Under the pieces are notes generated by a model that had not been told where the DNA came from, ran no database searches, and saw only the letters and a program-made list of their open reading frames with translations. From the NCBI RefSeq assembly GCF_003382285.1, contig NZ_QTJR01000007.1, positions 62,001-126,000 of the forward strand: 64,000 nucleotides of DNA. Reading direction: 5' to 3'. The translations under genes were made by a program, and so were the position numbers. Shown one piece after another: positions 17,136 to 26,556 of the stretch (position 1 is its first letter; the number at the start of each line of letters is the position of its first letter). The stretch is from Lysobacter soli. Lineage in GTDB: Bacteria; Pseudomonadota; Gammaproteobacteria; Xanthomonadales; Xanthomonadaceae.

Positions 17136-19019
17136 TCAGAACCCGCAGAAGCAGTACGCCAGCGCCTTCACCGGCACGCCACGCGTGGGCGTGATCGAGC
17201 TTTCGAGGAAGCGCAGGTCCTTCGCCGTCTGCGGCGAGGCCTTGGCGATCAGGCTGCGCGCCAGATCCGAATCGCGCATCAGCGCACCGCCGGCGCGGCT
17301 GGCGATGAAGCCGGTGAAGAAACGCTCGAACGGCGTCGCCGCCTTCTCGATGTAACGCACCTGGTAGTCGCCCTGCTGGCCCAGCTCGGCGCGCTTGGCC
17401 GCGAACTCGATCGCCTGGTGCACGCCGCCGAGTTCGTCGACGAGGCCGCGCTCCTTCGCCTGCGCGCCGGTCCACACGCGGCCGCGTGCGATGGCGTCGA
17501 CCTGCTCGACCGGCTTCTTGCGCGCCGTGGCGACGCGGCCGGTGAAATCGCGGTAGCCCTTCTCGATCACCGACTGGATCACCTGCCCGACTTCGGGCTG
17601 CAGCGGTCGCGTGATGTCGAACGCGCCGGCGAACCGCGTCGTGCCCACGCCGTCGCTGCGCACGCCGATCTTCTCCAGCGCGCGCGGGATCGTCGGGATC
17701 AGACCGAAGATGCCGATGGAGCCGGTGATCGTCGAAGCGTCGGCGTAGATGCGGTCGGCGTCCATCGAGATCCAGTAACCGCCCGATGCGGCGAGGTCGC
17801 CCATCGACACGGCGACCGGCTTGCCGGCCTTCTTCAGGCCGACGATTTCGCGGCGGATCTGCTCGGAGGCGAACACTTCGCCGCCCGGTGAATCCACGCG
17901 CAGCACGACCGCCTTGACGTTGTCGTCGTCGCGCGCTTCGCGCAGCAGCTCGGCGGTGGACACGCCGCCGACGGTGCCCGGCGGCTGCTCGCCGCCACGG
18001 ATCTCGCCTTCGGCCACGACCACGGCGACCTGCGGGCGTGGATCGACCGCGCTCAGACCGCTGTCGATCTGCGTGAGGTACTCGTCGAACGACGCCTGGC
18101 GATAGCCGCCCGGCGCGTCGTCGTCGGCGACGCCGCGCTGCCGCAGCAGGTCGTCGACTTCCTCGTGCGTCTTCAGGCCGTCCACCAGCTTCGTTGCGAC
18201 GGCGAACTTCGCCAGGTCGCCGTTGGCGGCCTCGATGCCTTCAGGCATCTGGTCGATCTGCTGCGACAGCTTCGCCGCGTCGAGCTTGCGCGCCTTCGCC
18301 ACGTCGGCGAGGTAGCGCTGCCACACGTCGTTCATCCAGTACAGGTCGGCTTCCTTCGCCTCCGGCGAAGCCGCATCGAGCACGTAGGGCTCCGCCGCAG
18401 ACTTGTACTCGCCGACCTTGAACAGGTGCACGTCGACGCCGAGCTTGTCCTGCAGGCCTTCGCGGTAATACGTGCGATAGCGGCCGAGGCCTTCCAGCAG
18501 CATCCCGCCCATCGGATCGAGATAGACCTCGCTCGCCTGCGAGGCGAGCAGGTATTGCTTCTGGTCCATCATTTCGGAGAACGCGACGACCTGCTTGCCG
18601 CTGGCTTTCACGCGCGCGATCGCGCCGGCGGTCTCGCGCAGCGACGCCATGCCGGCGGCCTGCAGCTTGTCGAGGTTGAGCACCACGCGTTCGACGCGCT
18701 TGTCCTTGGCGGCGGCATCCAGCGCGCGCACCAGGTCGCGCAGCTGCACTTCGCCGCCCTTCTCGCCCAGGGCGCGTTCCAGCGCGCGGGTCAGAGGATC
18801 GCTGCTGAACTGCTCGACCAGGTTGCCTTCGGGCGCGATCACCAGCGTCGTGCGATCCAGCAGCGGCTTGTTGCGGGGGCCGGCCATGAGGATGGCGAGG
18901 AACACGAACAGCAGCAGCAGGAACAGCAGGTTGAGGATCAGACGGCGGGTGAAGTTCATCGCATCCCACACGCCCACGAAGAAGCGGGCGATGGGGCCGC
19001 GACGCGGCATGTCGTTCAT
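17136..19019 (-). CDS. sppA: Signal peptide peptidase SppA, 67 kDa type
   Basis: Inner-membrane protease that degrades cleaved signal peptides. The 627-residue protein has the double-domain length of the E. coli type. An N-terminal membrane anchor (about residues 22-46) is followed by two S49 domains; the second has the nucleophile region GDLAASGGYWISMDADRIYA, and the first carries the region expected to provide the catalytic Lys (around GMASLRETAGAIARVKASGKQ). The ATG at 19019 has CCAGGAG 5 bases upstream. It shares its downstream terminator with the convergent lipoprotein gene. Confidence 0.95.
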   Translation of the reverse strand: MNDMPRRGPIARFFVGVWDAMNFTRRLILNLLFLLLLFVFLAILMAGPRNKPLLDRTTLVIAPEGNLVEQFSSDPLTRALERALGEKGGEVQLRDLVRALDAAAKDKRVERVVLNLDKLQAAGMASLRETAGAIARVKASGKQVVAFSEMMDQKQYLLASQASEVYLDPMGGMLLEGLGRYRTYYREGLQDKLGVDVHLFKVGEYKSAAEPYVLDAASPEAKEADLYWMNDVWQRYLADVAKARKLDAAKLSQQIDQMPEGIEAANGDLAKFAVATKLVDGLKTHEEVDDLLRQRGVADDDAPGGYRQASFDEYLTQIDSGLSAVDPRPQVAVVVAEGEIRGGEQPPGTVGGVSTAELLREARDDDNVKAVVLRVDSPGGEVFASEQIRREIVGLKKAGKPVAVSMGDLAASGGYWISMDADRIYADASTITGSIGIFGLIPTIPRALEKIGVRSDGVGTTRFAGAFDITRPLQPEVGQVIQSVIEKGYRDFTGRVATARKKPVEQVDAIARGRVWTGAQAKERGLVDELGGVHQAIEFAAKRAELGQQGDYQVRYIEKAATPFERFFTGFIASRAGGALMRDSDLARSLIAKASPQTAKDLRFLESSITPTRGVPVKALAYCFCGF

Positions 19020-19139
19020 ACGTTCTCCTGGATCACGCGGCCAGCCTAAACGCGGGCGGGCGTGGAATCACCCGCCATTCGTAACACGGACCGTATGGCG
19101 GGTTCGTGATCCGCGGGACCGGACAGGGCGGCTCGCGAC

Positions 19140-20516
19140 CTACGGTCCCCGCATCATCAGGCGGTCCGGATGGCTCGACCGGACGAACCGCACGCACAGC
19201 AGCACCGAGGCGAAGGTCAGGCCGGCGATCAGGCCGATCCACATCCCGCGCGGGCCCCAGCCCAGGCCCAGTCCGAGCCCGGCGCCCAGCGGCATGCCGA
19301 TGCCCCAGTAGGCGACGGCCGCCAGCAGCATCGGCACGCGCGTGTCCTTCAGCCCGCGCAGCGCGCCGGCGGAGAGCACCTGCACGCCGTCGGGGAACTG
19401 GAACGCCGCGGCGTACAGCAGCAACGAGGCCGCCAGCGTCGCGACCGCCGCATCGCGCGTGTAGAAGCCGACCAGCAGGTCGTTGCAGGTCAGCAGCACG
19501 ATGCCGGAGAACAGCTGCGTACCGATCACGATCGCGTAGCCGGCCTTTGCCGCGCGGCGCACGCCGTGGAAGTCCGCGCGACCCAGCGCATGCCCGACGC
19601 GCACGGTCGTCGCCTCGGCCAGGCCCATCGGCACCATGAAGCACAGCGCCGAGAGGTTGATGGCGATCTGGTGCGCCGCCGCCGGCACCTGGCCCAGGCG
19701 ACCCATCAGCAGCGCGGTGGCGATGAACAGCCCGCCTTCCATCAGCACCGTCACCCCGATCGGCAGGCCGGTCGCGAGCAGCCCGCGGATCGTAGGCCAG
19801 TGCGGCGCGTCGAAGCGCTCGAACAGCTTCAGGTCGGCAAAGCGACGCGACCGCTTGAGCACGATGAAGAAGCCGATCGCCTGCGCCCACAGCATGATCG
19901 CCGACGCGATGCCGAGCCCGCCGGCACCCATTTCCGGGAAGCCGAACTTGCCGAACGTCAGCGTGTAACCGATGGGCAGCAGGATCAGCAGACCGCCCGC
20001 GCTCAGCACCAGCGTCGGCAGGGTCCAGTGCAGTCCCTCGCTGAGGTAGCGCATGCAGAAGAACAGCGTCAGCGCGATCACGCCCCACCGGATGCCGTGC
20101 AGGAAATCGGTCGCGCCCGGGATGATCTCCGGCGCGATGCCCATCGGCCCGAGTGCGTGCGGGATCAGCGTGAGGAAGGCGAACAGCACCAGCCCGAGGC
20201 CCAGCGCGAGCCACAACGCCTGGCGGAACAGGCCGCCGATGTCCTCACGGCGACCGGCACCATCCAGCTGCGACACCGACGGCGGCACCGACAGCAGCGT
20301 GCCGATCGGCACCATCATCGGCAGCCACCACAGCGCGGTGCCGATGGTGACCGAGGCGAGCGTCGTCGTGCCGTGGTGCCCGGCGAGCACGTTGTCGACG
20401 AAGCCGATCAGGCCCGTGGACACATGCCCGCCCACCAGCGGCGCGGCGAGGATGGCGGTGGTGCGGATTTCGCCGGACAGGCCGTTGCGGCCGGGCGAGA
20501 CGGAGGAAAGGGACAT
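19140..20516 (-). CDS. MATE family multidrug exporter (NorM-like)
   Basis: 458 residues with about 12 hydrophobic segments, the standard MATE length. Starts MSLSSVSPGRNGLSGEIRTT; the segment VGGHVSTGLIGFVDNVLAG in the first helices and the mirror segment RGLLATGLPIGVTVLMEGG plus ALRGLKDTRVP in the second half fit the two-lobed MATE fold. These proteins export cationic compounds using sodium or proton gradients; the substrate here is unknown. An ATG further upstream would add a Pro/Arg-rich stretch unlike a membrane N-terminus, so 20516 was preferred. Confidence 0.92.
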   Translation of the reverse strand: MSLSSVSPGRNGLSGEIRTTAILAAPLVGGHVSTGLIGFVDNVLAGHHGTTTLASVTIGTALWWLPMMVPIGTLLSVPPSVSQLDGAGRREDIGGLFRQALWLALGLGLVLFAFLTLIPHALGPMGIAPEIIPGATDFLHGIRWGVIALTLFFCMRYLSEGLHWTLPTLVLSAGGLLILLPIGYTLTFGKFGFPEMGAGGLGIASAIMLWAQAIGFFIVLKRSRRFADLKLFERFDAPHWPTIRGLLATGLPIGVTVLMEGGLFIATALLMGRLGQVPAAAHQIAINLSALCFMVPMGLAEATTVRVGHALGRADFHGVRRAAKAGYAIVIGTQLFSGIVLLTCNDLLVGFYTRDAAVATLAASLLLYAAAFQFPDGVQVLSAGALRGLKDTRVPMLLAAVAYWGIGMPLGAGLGLGLGWGPRGMWIGLIAGLTFASVLLCVRFVRSSHPDRLMMRGP

Positions 20517-20652
20517 CGTGGAAACCAGACGTACGACTGCGGCCGCGCGACCGCATCCAATGTCGGGCGCTGGCGCCGGGTCGCGGCGGCCCGTTATCTT
20601 AACCCCTTGAAATGAACCGACTGTCGTCGTGCGCCGGGGAGAGCGTTGACAC

Positions 20653-22170
20653 ATGAGTTCCAGCACCGGCCACGCGTCGCACGACGTCCATCCGACTCAT
20701 TGCGAGAACTGCGGCGCCGCGCTGCAGGGGCACTACTGCCACGACTGCGGCCAGTCGGTGGTGAACCCGATCCGCCACGCCGCGCACGCGATGGAGGAAG
20801 TGTTCGAGGCGTTCTGGCACCTGGACGGCCGCATCTTCCGCACGTTGCGCGACCTCGTCTCGCCGGGCCGCGTGGCCATCAACTACCTCTCCGGCCAGCG
20901 CGCTAAGTACGTCGCGCCGCTGCGCCTGTTCGTGGTGCTGAGCGTGCTGACCTTCTTCGTCGCGCAGCTGGTGATCCACGTCGAATCGCAGGACACGACG
21001 GTCGAACTGCTCGACGAGGGCGTGGGCAATCCCGGCCGCACGCAGAACGTCAATCGCGAGAACAAGCGCTTCGCAACGGCAACGACGATCGAACAGGTCG
21101 AACGCATCCGCGCCACGCAACTGGCCGAGCTCGCCGAAGGTCGCGATGCGGTGTCCACGATGCTGCCGCACGTGCGCAAGCCGTTCGAGGTCGCGATGGT
21201 CGACGTCAACACGGCCGCCGACAAGCGCATCCAGCAACTGGTGAAGACGCAGGACCTCACTGCCAACGAGGTCGAGAAGGAAAAGGCCGCGGCGCGGAAG
21301 GAAATCGAGGCCGAGCGCAGCGAGACGAAGTCGACGCCCGAGATGGACAAGGCGAAGACGCTGGCAGAGGTCGAAACGCTTCGCGACGAGCAGGTGCGCA
21401 AGCAGCAGGCGGAACTCGCGGCGCTGAAGCCGACGCAGACGGCCGAGCGCCGCCGCTTGCAGGTCGAGATCCGCGAAACCAACGAAGCGGCCGGCTGCCG
21501 CGCCGCGCAGCTGCAGATCGCCGCCGCGCGCGGCAGCGAAGGCATGCGCACGCGAAAGGCCGCCGCCGAGGCGCGCATCTACGGCGAAACCAATTGCGAT
21601 GGGCGCCTGACGCTGTTCGGCAGCGACGAACCGTGGGATGAGGAACTCAACCCGCTGGTGGTCTCGTGGGTGCCGGACTTCGTCAACAAGTGGATCAACC
21701 GGCAGATCGCGCACGGCAAGGACAACGTCGCGCGGCTGCAGCACGATCCCGGCCTGTTCGTGAAGGCGATGCTCGGCGCGGTGCCGTCGGCGCTGTTCCT
21801 GCTGGTGCCGGTGTTCGCGCTGCTGCTCAAGCTGGCGTACGTCGGATCGAAGCGGCTGTACCTGGAGCACCTGGTCGTCGCGCTCTACAGCCACGCCTAC
21901 TTGTGCCTGGCGATCCTGACGTTCTTCCTGCTGATGGCGCTGGACAACGCGATCACGCCGAAGTGGGCCGGTTTCGGCTGGATCACCGGCACGCTGGAAT
22001 TCCTGATCTGGATGTGGATGCCGATCTACCTGTGGATCATGCAGAAGCGCGTGTACGGCAACGGCTGGCTGCTGACGTCGCTGCGCTACTTCGTGATCGG
22101 CAATCTCTACTTCGTGCTGCTCGGCTTCGCGGTGGTGTTCATCACGATCGCGAGCATCGTGCGGATGTGA
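20653..22170 (+). CDS. DUF3667 membrane protein with N-terminal zinc ribbon and coiled coil
   Basis: 505 residues. The N-terminus has a zinc-ribbon pattern, CENCGAALQGHYCHDCGQ (two CxxC knuckles), then the DUF3667 conserved block with FRTLRDLVSPGRVAINYLSG. One membrane helix follows, then about 200 residues rich in Glu/Lys/Ala (likely coiled coil; EKEKAAARKEIEAERSETK), and at the end four hydrophobic helices. The role is unknown. The ATG at 20653 directly follows a promoter-poor gap of 136 bases to the divergent MATE gene. Confidence 0.83.
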   Translation: MSSSTGHASHDVHPTHCENCGAALQGHYCHDCGQSVVNPIRHAAHAMEEVFEAFWHLDGRIFRTLRDLVSPGRVAINYLSGQRAKYVAPLRLFVVLSVLTFFVAQLVIHVESQDTTVELLDEGVGNPGRTQNVNRENKRFATATTIEQVERIRATQLAELAEGRDAVSTMLPHVRKPFEVAMVDVNTAADKRIQQLVKTQDLTANEVEKEKAAARKEIEAERSETKSTPEMDKAKTLAEVETLRDEQVRKQQAELAALKPTQTAERRRLQVEIRETNEAAGCRAAQLQIAAARGSEGMRTRKAAAEARIYGETNCDGRLTLFGSDEPWDEELNPLVVSWVPDFVNKWINRQIAHGKDNVARLQHDPGLFVKAMLGAVPSALFLLVPVFALLLKLAYVGSKRLYLEHLVVALYSHAYLCLAILTFFLLMALDNAITPKWAGFGWITGTLEFLIWMWMPIYLWIMQKRVYGNGWLLTSLRYFVIGNLYFVLLGFAVVFITIASIVRM

Positions 22171-22189
22171 CGCAGTCAGCCGCTCGCCC

Positions 22190-22214
22190 ACTGGGAGAGG
22201 GGTTGGGGTGACGG
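22190..22214 (+). repeat. Half copy of dispersed repeat class B (GGGAGAGGGGTTGGGGTGA)
   Basis: The string GGGAGAGGGGTTGGGGTGA follows the DUF3667 gene without its left palindromic arm. Complete copies are at 48467-48515, 48583-48632 and 57829-57866. Confidence 0.6.
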
Positions 22215-22294
22215 GTAACGAAGGGAAGGCGACGAACGGCCCGGCAGTGATGGAGAGGCGTCGACCCTGCCCTTTAGCGGCGCCCTTTAGCGGC

Positions 22295-22930
22295 TTAGTG
22301 CTGCAGCCGCCGCCACAACCAGTCGCCGCGCTCCTGCGCGCTGACCGACACCAGTTCGCGGCGCAGCGCCGCACGCGCATCCGGCGGCGTGCGCTGCGCG
22401 AGCACGCCCAGGTCGCGCCGCTGCTGCGGCGTCATCGAACGCAGCGTGCGCAGCATCGCGGCGTGTTCGGCTTCGGGGACCTGCGCCAGCAACGGCTGGA
22501 GGATCGCGTAGTCGGCACCGAGCGTCGGGCCGAGCAGCCAGCCGCGACGTTCGCTGCGATCCATCGCGTTGAACTGCGCGCGCCATGCGCCTTGCAGGTC
22601 CGGCGGCATCGACGCGTACTGCACGGCGGCCGACTGCGCCAGCGCGCGTTCGCCCGGCGACAGCGCCTGCCAGGCGAGCCAGCGCTCGCGGCGTTCGTCG
22701 CGTTCGGCGCGCGGCAGGGCATCCCACTGCGCGGCGCGCTCGCGGAACAGCTTCTGCTCCGCGGGCGACCACGCGTCCCAGCGCTGCGCGTTGGCCCGCA
22801 GCGTCGCCTGCGTGGCGGGCGGCAGGCGTTCGAGCAGGTCCGCCAGTTCCGGCGACGTCGAGCCCGCGACGGCGGCGATCATCGCCAGCGACAGGAGCAT
22901 CCAGCGCGAGCGGCTCGCGTTACGGCGCAT
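22295..22930 (-). CDS. DUF3106 domain protein
   Basis: 211 residues. A short hydrophobic N-terminal signal or anchor (RWMLLSLAMIAAVAGS) precedes a string of helical repeats with Trp motifs (RWDAWSPAEQKLFRERAAQWDALPRAERDERRERWLAW), characteristic of DUF3106. The start overlaps the end of the upstream sigma-like gene by 11 bases, which implies co-expression. DUF3106 genes commonly follow ECF-sigma-like genes in Xanthomonadaceae. Function unknown; a periplasmic helical protein that senses or binds something is only a guess. Confidence 0.82.
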   Translation of the reverse strand: MRRNASRSRWMLLSLAMIAAVAGSTSPELADLLERLPPATQATLRANAQRWDAWSPAEQKLFRERAAQWDALPRAERDERRERWLAWQALSPGERALAQSAAVQYASMPPDLQGAWRAQFNAMDRSERRGWLLGPTLGADYAILQPLLAQVPEAEHAAMLRTLRSMTPQQRRDLGVLAQRTPPDARAALRRELVSVSAQERGDWLWRRLQH

Positions 22931-23912
22931 CTTCGGTCTCCGCCTGCGTTTCGGCTGCGATGCCGTGCGCCACCGGCGACGGCGCGACGTCCTCCTGCAC
23001 CGGGATATCCGGCGGCGGAGTCGGCGCGGTCACGCCGGCGGCCTGCTGCGCGGCCAGCCAGCTGTTGAATTCCATGTCCTGCGCCGCGGCCTCGCCGTGG
23101 GGGTCGGCCAGCAGCGCGAAGTCGCGGTGCGTGACCATCGCGGCCTCGTCGCCGTAGGTCGAGGCGGGCGAATCGGCCTCGGGCAGCGGTTCGACGTCGA
23201 CCCGGCGATTGCTTCCAACGCCATCGACGTTCCCGCGCCCGAAGGGGAGGAAGGTCGCGGCCATCGCGAGCACGCACAGCGCGAGCAGGCCCCACAGCAG
23301 CGGCATCAGCCAGCGCGGGCGCGCCGTCGTGCCGGAGGCGACTTCGGCAGACGCGGCGGCCCCGTCGCCGCGCAGCACGGCCTCGCGGGCCGAGCTCAGG
23401 CGGACGAGGCGGTCGGGCGGCAGGGTCTTGATGCGGCGGTGGATCTGCTCGCGCAGCTGCTGCCAGGCGAGCGGGTCGGCGCGACCGTCGGCATGGTGCG
23501 GGAGTGCCCGCTGCAGGGCGAGCCGGTAACCGGTCAGGCTGACGCCAAGCACGCCCGCCGCATCCTCCTCGGACAGGCCGGCGGCGACCCGCAGCAGCAA
23601 GGCCGCGCGAGGCCCACTGCCGAGCTCGCCAAGGCGATCGGTGGCCTCGATCGGAACCGCCACCGCGGTGCGCTGCCCGAGGCGCGGCTGTGCGAGCAGG
23701 AGCGCCCAGAAGCGCCTCGGCCAGTCGGCCATCGGCAGGCTCCCGGCCTCGGGACGGAACTGGCGCATCGCCTCGGTCAGGGCGGCGTCGCCGGCGGCGG
23801 CATCACCCGCCTGGAGTTCGGCCAGGACCGCCCCGCGGCGTTCGACACCGCGCAGGAAGGCGGACAGCGCGGGGGGCCCGGAAGGGCGTGAAGAAGCGGT
23901 CGGAACGCTCAT
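22920..23912 (-). CDS. Sigma-factor-like protein with a transmembrane helix
   Basis: 330 residues. Residues about 20-150 resemble ECF sigma regions 2 and 4; the segment LSEEDAAGVLGVSLTGYRLALQRAL has the pattern of a region-4 helix-turn-helix. A single hydrophobic helix follows (LMPLLWGLLALCVLAMAATFL, about residues 205-225), then an acidic, Pro-rich tail predicted outside the membrane. A sigma-like part tethered to the membrane resembles a sigma/anti-sigma fusion. The region-2 match is weak, so it may not bind core polymerase. It overlaps the DUF3106 gene and is divergent from priA. Confidence 0.6.
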   Translation of the reverse strand: MSVPTASSRPSGPPALSAFLRGVERRGAVLAELQAGDAAAGDAALTEAMRQFRPEAGSLPMADWPRRFWALLLAQPRLGQRTAVAVPIEATDRLGELGSGPRAALLLRVAAGLSEEDAAGVLGVSLTGYRLALQRALPHHADGRADPLAWQQLREQIHRRIKTLPPDRLVRLSSAREAVLRGDGAAASAEVASGTTARPRWLMPLLWGLLALCVLAMAATFLPFGRGNVDGVGSNRRVDVEPLPEADSPASTYGDEAAMVTHRDFALLADPHGEAAAQDMEFNSWLAAQQAAGVTAPTPPPDIPVQEDVAPSPVAHGIAAETQAETEDAP

Positions 23913-24356
23913 CGGAACTGCATCACCATGCGCCGCATGATAGCGAGGCAGATCCGTGAAAAAGCCCTTGACAACGCTGAGTCACGTGCTCCGCCAAGCG
24001 GGACGCGGCCTGCACCGGAAAACCGGTTGTGCACAGCAGTAACGCCGCCGTCATGCAGGGCTTCCTGAACGCGCCCTTCAGCCGGGTGACAACTGTGTTT
24101 CACGCACAAGTGCATGATCTGAAAGGGAATATAGGCTTTGGCACTTTTTTCACCAACCTAGCTGGGAGGCCTTATTTCCTGCGATGGGACCCTGCTCGCA
24201 ACACGCCATGCACAGATTTATCCACAGCTCGTGTGGATAAGGACGTTTTCCCAATGCGGCCGGGCACTTGCGTGATTTTTGTCACAGATGGGGCAGCAAT
24301 GCGCGGCAAGCTCATCGGCCGCTTTCGTGCCACCGGACGCCCGGTAGACTTCGCCG
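23913..24356. other. 444-bp non-coding region between the sigma-like gene and priA
   Basis: Less GC-rich than the neighbours, with AT-rich stretches (around 24121-24155 and 24281-24292). It holds two perfect DnaA boxes (24218-24240), a weaker TTGTGCACA at 24027-24035 and an isolated TTGACA at 23968-23973 without a matching -10. A forward reading frame across it overlaps priA and has no family features, so I treat the region as regulatory. Confidence 0.6.
24218..24240. promoter_or_regulatory. Pair of inverted consensus DnaA boxes
   Basis: TTATCCACA (24218-24226) and its reverse complement TGTGGATAA (24232-24240) are separated by five bases. Both are perfect matches to the strong DnaA box. They lie 117 bases before the priA start. 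The arms could also fold into a 9-bp stem. Chance occurrence of two perfect inverted boxes in this GC-rich sequence is low. Confidence 0.7.
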
Positions 24357-26555
24357 ATGCCCGACGCCTTTCCGACCCCGCCCGCCGTCTGGCGGGTGGC
24401 CCTCCCCTTGCCGCTGCCGCGCCTGTTCGACTACCGGCCGCCGGTCGGCGAGGCGGTCGAGACGGGCGACGTTGGCCTGCGGGTGCGGGTGCCGTTCGGC
24501 AGCCGTGAACTCATCGGGATCGTCGTCGAAACCAGGCCCGCCGACCCCGACGCGCCCGAAGCGAAACCCGCCCTCGCCCGCCTCGACCTTGAGCCCGTCT
24601 TGGAAGGCGAACTGCTCGAATCCCTCCACTGGCTCGCCCGCTACACCCACGCGCCGCTCGGCGAGGTGCTGGCGACGGCGCTGCCGGCCTCGCTGCGCCG
24701 TGGCGAGCCGCTGCCGGATACCCACGCCTGGGCCTGGCGGCTGACCGAAGCCGGGCAGACCGGTCGCGAACGCCTGCGCGCCGGCAAGCCGCGTAGGCTG
24801 GCGGACCTGCTCCACGCGGGCCCACTGGACGAAGACCGCCTGGACCTCGAGCTCGATGACTGGCGCGCCGGCGCCCGGGCGCTGGCCAAGCGCGAGCTGG
24901 CCGAACGCGTCGCCATCCCCGCCGTCGCCCACGCCATCGACCCGCGCCCCGGGCCGGCGCTCCACGCCGAACAGCAGGCCGCCGTCGACGCGATCCTCGC
25001 CGCCCGCGACGGCTTCGCCGCGCTGCTGGTCGACGGCGTCACCGGCAGCGGCAAGACCGAGGTCTACCTGCACGCCATCGCCGACTGCCTCGCGCGCGGC
25101 AGGCAGGCGCTGGTGCTGGTGCCGGAGATCGGCCTGACGCCGCAGACGCTGGCGCGCTTCCGGGCGCGCCTGGGCGTGCCGGTCCACGCGCTGCATTCGG
25201 GGCTCAGCGACGGCGAGCGCGCCCGCACCTGGACGGCCTTCGCGCGCGGCGAGGCGCGCGTCGTCGTCGGCACACGATCGGCCGTGTTCCTGCCGCTGCC
25301 CGAGGCCGGGCTCATCGTGATCGACGAGGAACACGACGGCAGCTTCAAGCAGCTCGATGGCATCCGCTACCACGCGCGCGACTTCGCGCTGGTGCGCGGC
25401 AAGGCGCTCGGCGTGCCCGTGCTGCTGGGCAGCGCGACCCCCTCGCTCGAATCGCTGCGCAACGCGCAGGCAGGACGCTACGAACACCTGCGCCTGCAGC
25501 AGCGCGCGGGCAACGCGCAGCCGCCGTCGGTGCGCGTGTGCGACGTGCGCAAGCGGCCGCTCGAGGCCGGATTGTCGCCGGAGATGCTCGACACCATCGG
25601 CCACGCGCTCGACGCGGGCGGCCAGGTGCTGGTCTTCAAGAATAGGCGTGGCTACGCGCCGGTGCTGCTGTGCCACGACTGCGGCTGGAGCGCGCAATGC
25701 CAGCGCTGCGACGCCCCGATGACCGTGCATGCCGGCGGCCGTCGCCTGCAATGCCATCACTGCGGCGCGCGACGCCCCGCGCCGAATGCCTGCCCCGACT
25801 GCGGCGGCCTCGCGCTGCAACCGCAGGGCGCCGGCACCGAACGCATCGAGGAAGTGCTCGCCGCGCGCTTTCCTGACGTGCCAGTGATGCGCATCGACCG
25901 CGGCACGACGCAGCGGCGCGATGCGCTGGAGCACGCGCTGGCGAAGTTCGGCACGCAGCGCGGCATCCTGGTCGGCACGCAGATGCTGGCGAAGGGGCAC
26001 GATCTTCCGAACCTGACGCTGGTGGCCGTGGTTGGCGTCGACGAAGGCCTGTTTTCGGCCGATTTCCGCGCGCCGGAGAAGCTTGCGCAGTTGCTGATCC
26101 AGGTCGCCGGCCGCGCCGGACGCGCGCAGCGCAAGGGCGAAGTGCTGCTGCAGACGCACCATCCGGGTCATCCGCTGCTGGCGACGCTGCTTGCCGGCGG
26201 CTACCACGCCTTTGCCGAAGCGGAACTCGAACAGCGCGAAATCGCGGGCTTCCCGCCGTTCGCGCACATGGCGATGTTCCGCGCCGAAGCGCAGCACGTA
26301 GATGCCTGCGACGCCTTCCTGCGCATGGCACGCGATGCGCTGCGCGACGTGCACGCGCCGCTCGACCTGCACGGCCCACTGCCGGCGCCGATGCCGCGCC
26401 GCGCCGGCTACCAGCGCATGCAGCTGCTGCTGTCCGCCGCCGATCGCCGAAGCCTGCACGCGGCGCTCGACGCCGCGCTGCCGGCCATCCATGCGTCCGC
26501 CGAGGCGCGCAAGGTGCGCTGGTCGCTGGATGTGGATCCGGTGGATCTGTACTGA
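24357..26555 (+). CDS. priA: Primosomal protein N' (replication restart helicase PriA)
   Basis: PriA recognises stalled forks and reloads the replisome. 732 residues, normal length. N-terminal 3'-DNA-binding domain (VALPLPLPRLFDYRPP), Walker A GVTGSGKTEVYLHA, DEEH box VIDEEHDGSFKQ, LLGSATPSLES, and the zinc-binding loops with eight Cys (CHDCGWSAQCQRC through CHHCGARRPAPNACPDCG). The C-terminus follows the helicase core normally. The upstream DnaA boxes suggest coupling to the replication cycle, an inference. It ends one base before the stop of a convergent gene. Confidence 0.97.
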   Translation: MPDAFPTPPAVWRVALPLPLPRLFDYRPPVGEAVETGDVGLRVRVPFGSRELIGIVVETRPADPDAPEAKPALARLDLEPVLEGELLESLHWLARYTHAPLGEVLATALPASLRRGEPLPDTHAWAWRLTEAGQTGRERLRAGKPRRLADLLHAGPLDEDRLDLELDDWRAGARALAKRELAERVAIPAVAHAIDPRPGPALHAEQQAAVDAILAARDGFAALLVDGVTGSGKTEVYLHAIADCLARGRQALVLVPEIGLTPQTLARFRARLGVPVHALHSGLSDGERARTWTAFARGEARVVVGTRSAVFLPLPEAGLIVIDEEHDGSFKQLDGIRYHARDFALVRGKALGVPVLLGSATPSLESLRNAQAGRYEHLRLQQRAGNAQPPSVRVCDVRKRPLEAGLSPEMLDTIGHALDAGGQVLVFKNRRGYAPVLLCHDCGWSAQCQRCDAPMTVHAGGRRLQCHHCGARRPAPNACPDCGGLALQPQGAGTERIEEVLAARFPDVPVMRIDRGTTQRRDALEHALAKFGTQRGILVGTQMLAKGHDLPNLTLVAVVGVDEGLFSADFRAPEKLAQLLIQVAGRAGRAQRKGEVLLQTHHPGHPLLATLLAGGYHAFAEAELEQREIAGFPPFAHMAMFRAEAQHVDACDAFLRMARDALRDVHAPLDLHGPLPAPMPRRAGYQRMQLLLSAADRRSLHAALDAALPAIHASAEARKVRWSLDVDPVDLY

Positions 26556-26556
26556 T

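Noticed and set aside
23968-23973. TTGACA as a promoter of priA
   Set aside because: No -10 box at 15-19 bases; nothing links it to a transcript.
24130-24150. Sigma-54 promoter (TTGGCAC) before priA
   Set aside because: The downstream TTGC element is missing at the required spacing.
24029-24508. Forward frame in the priA upstream region
   Set aside because: Overlaps the priA start by 150 bases, no ribosome site and no family similarity; the region is better explained as regulatory DNA.
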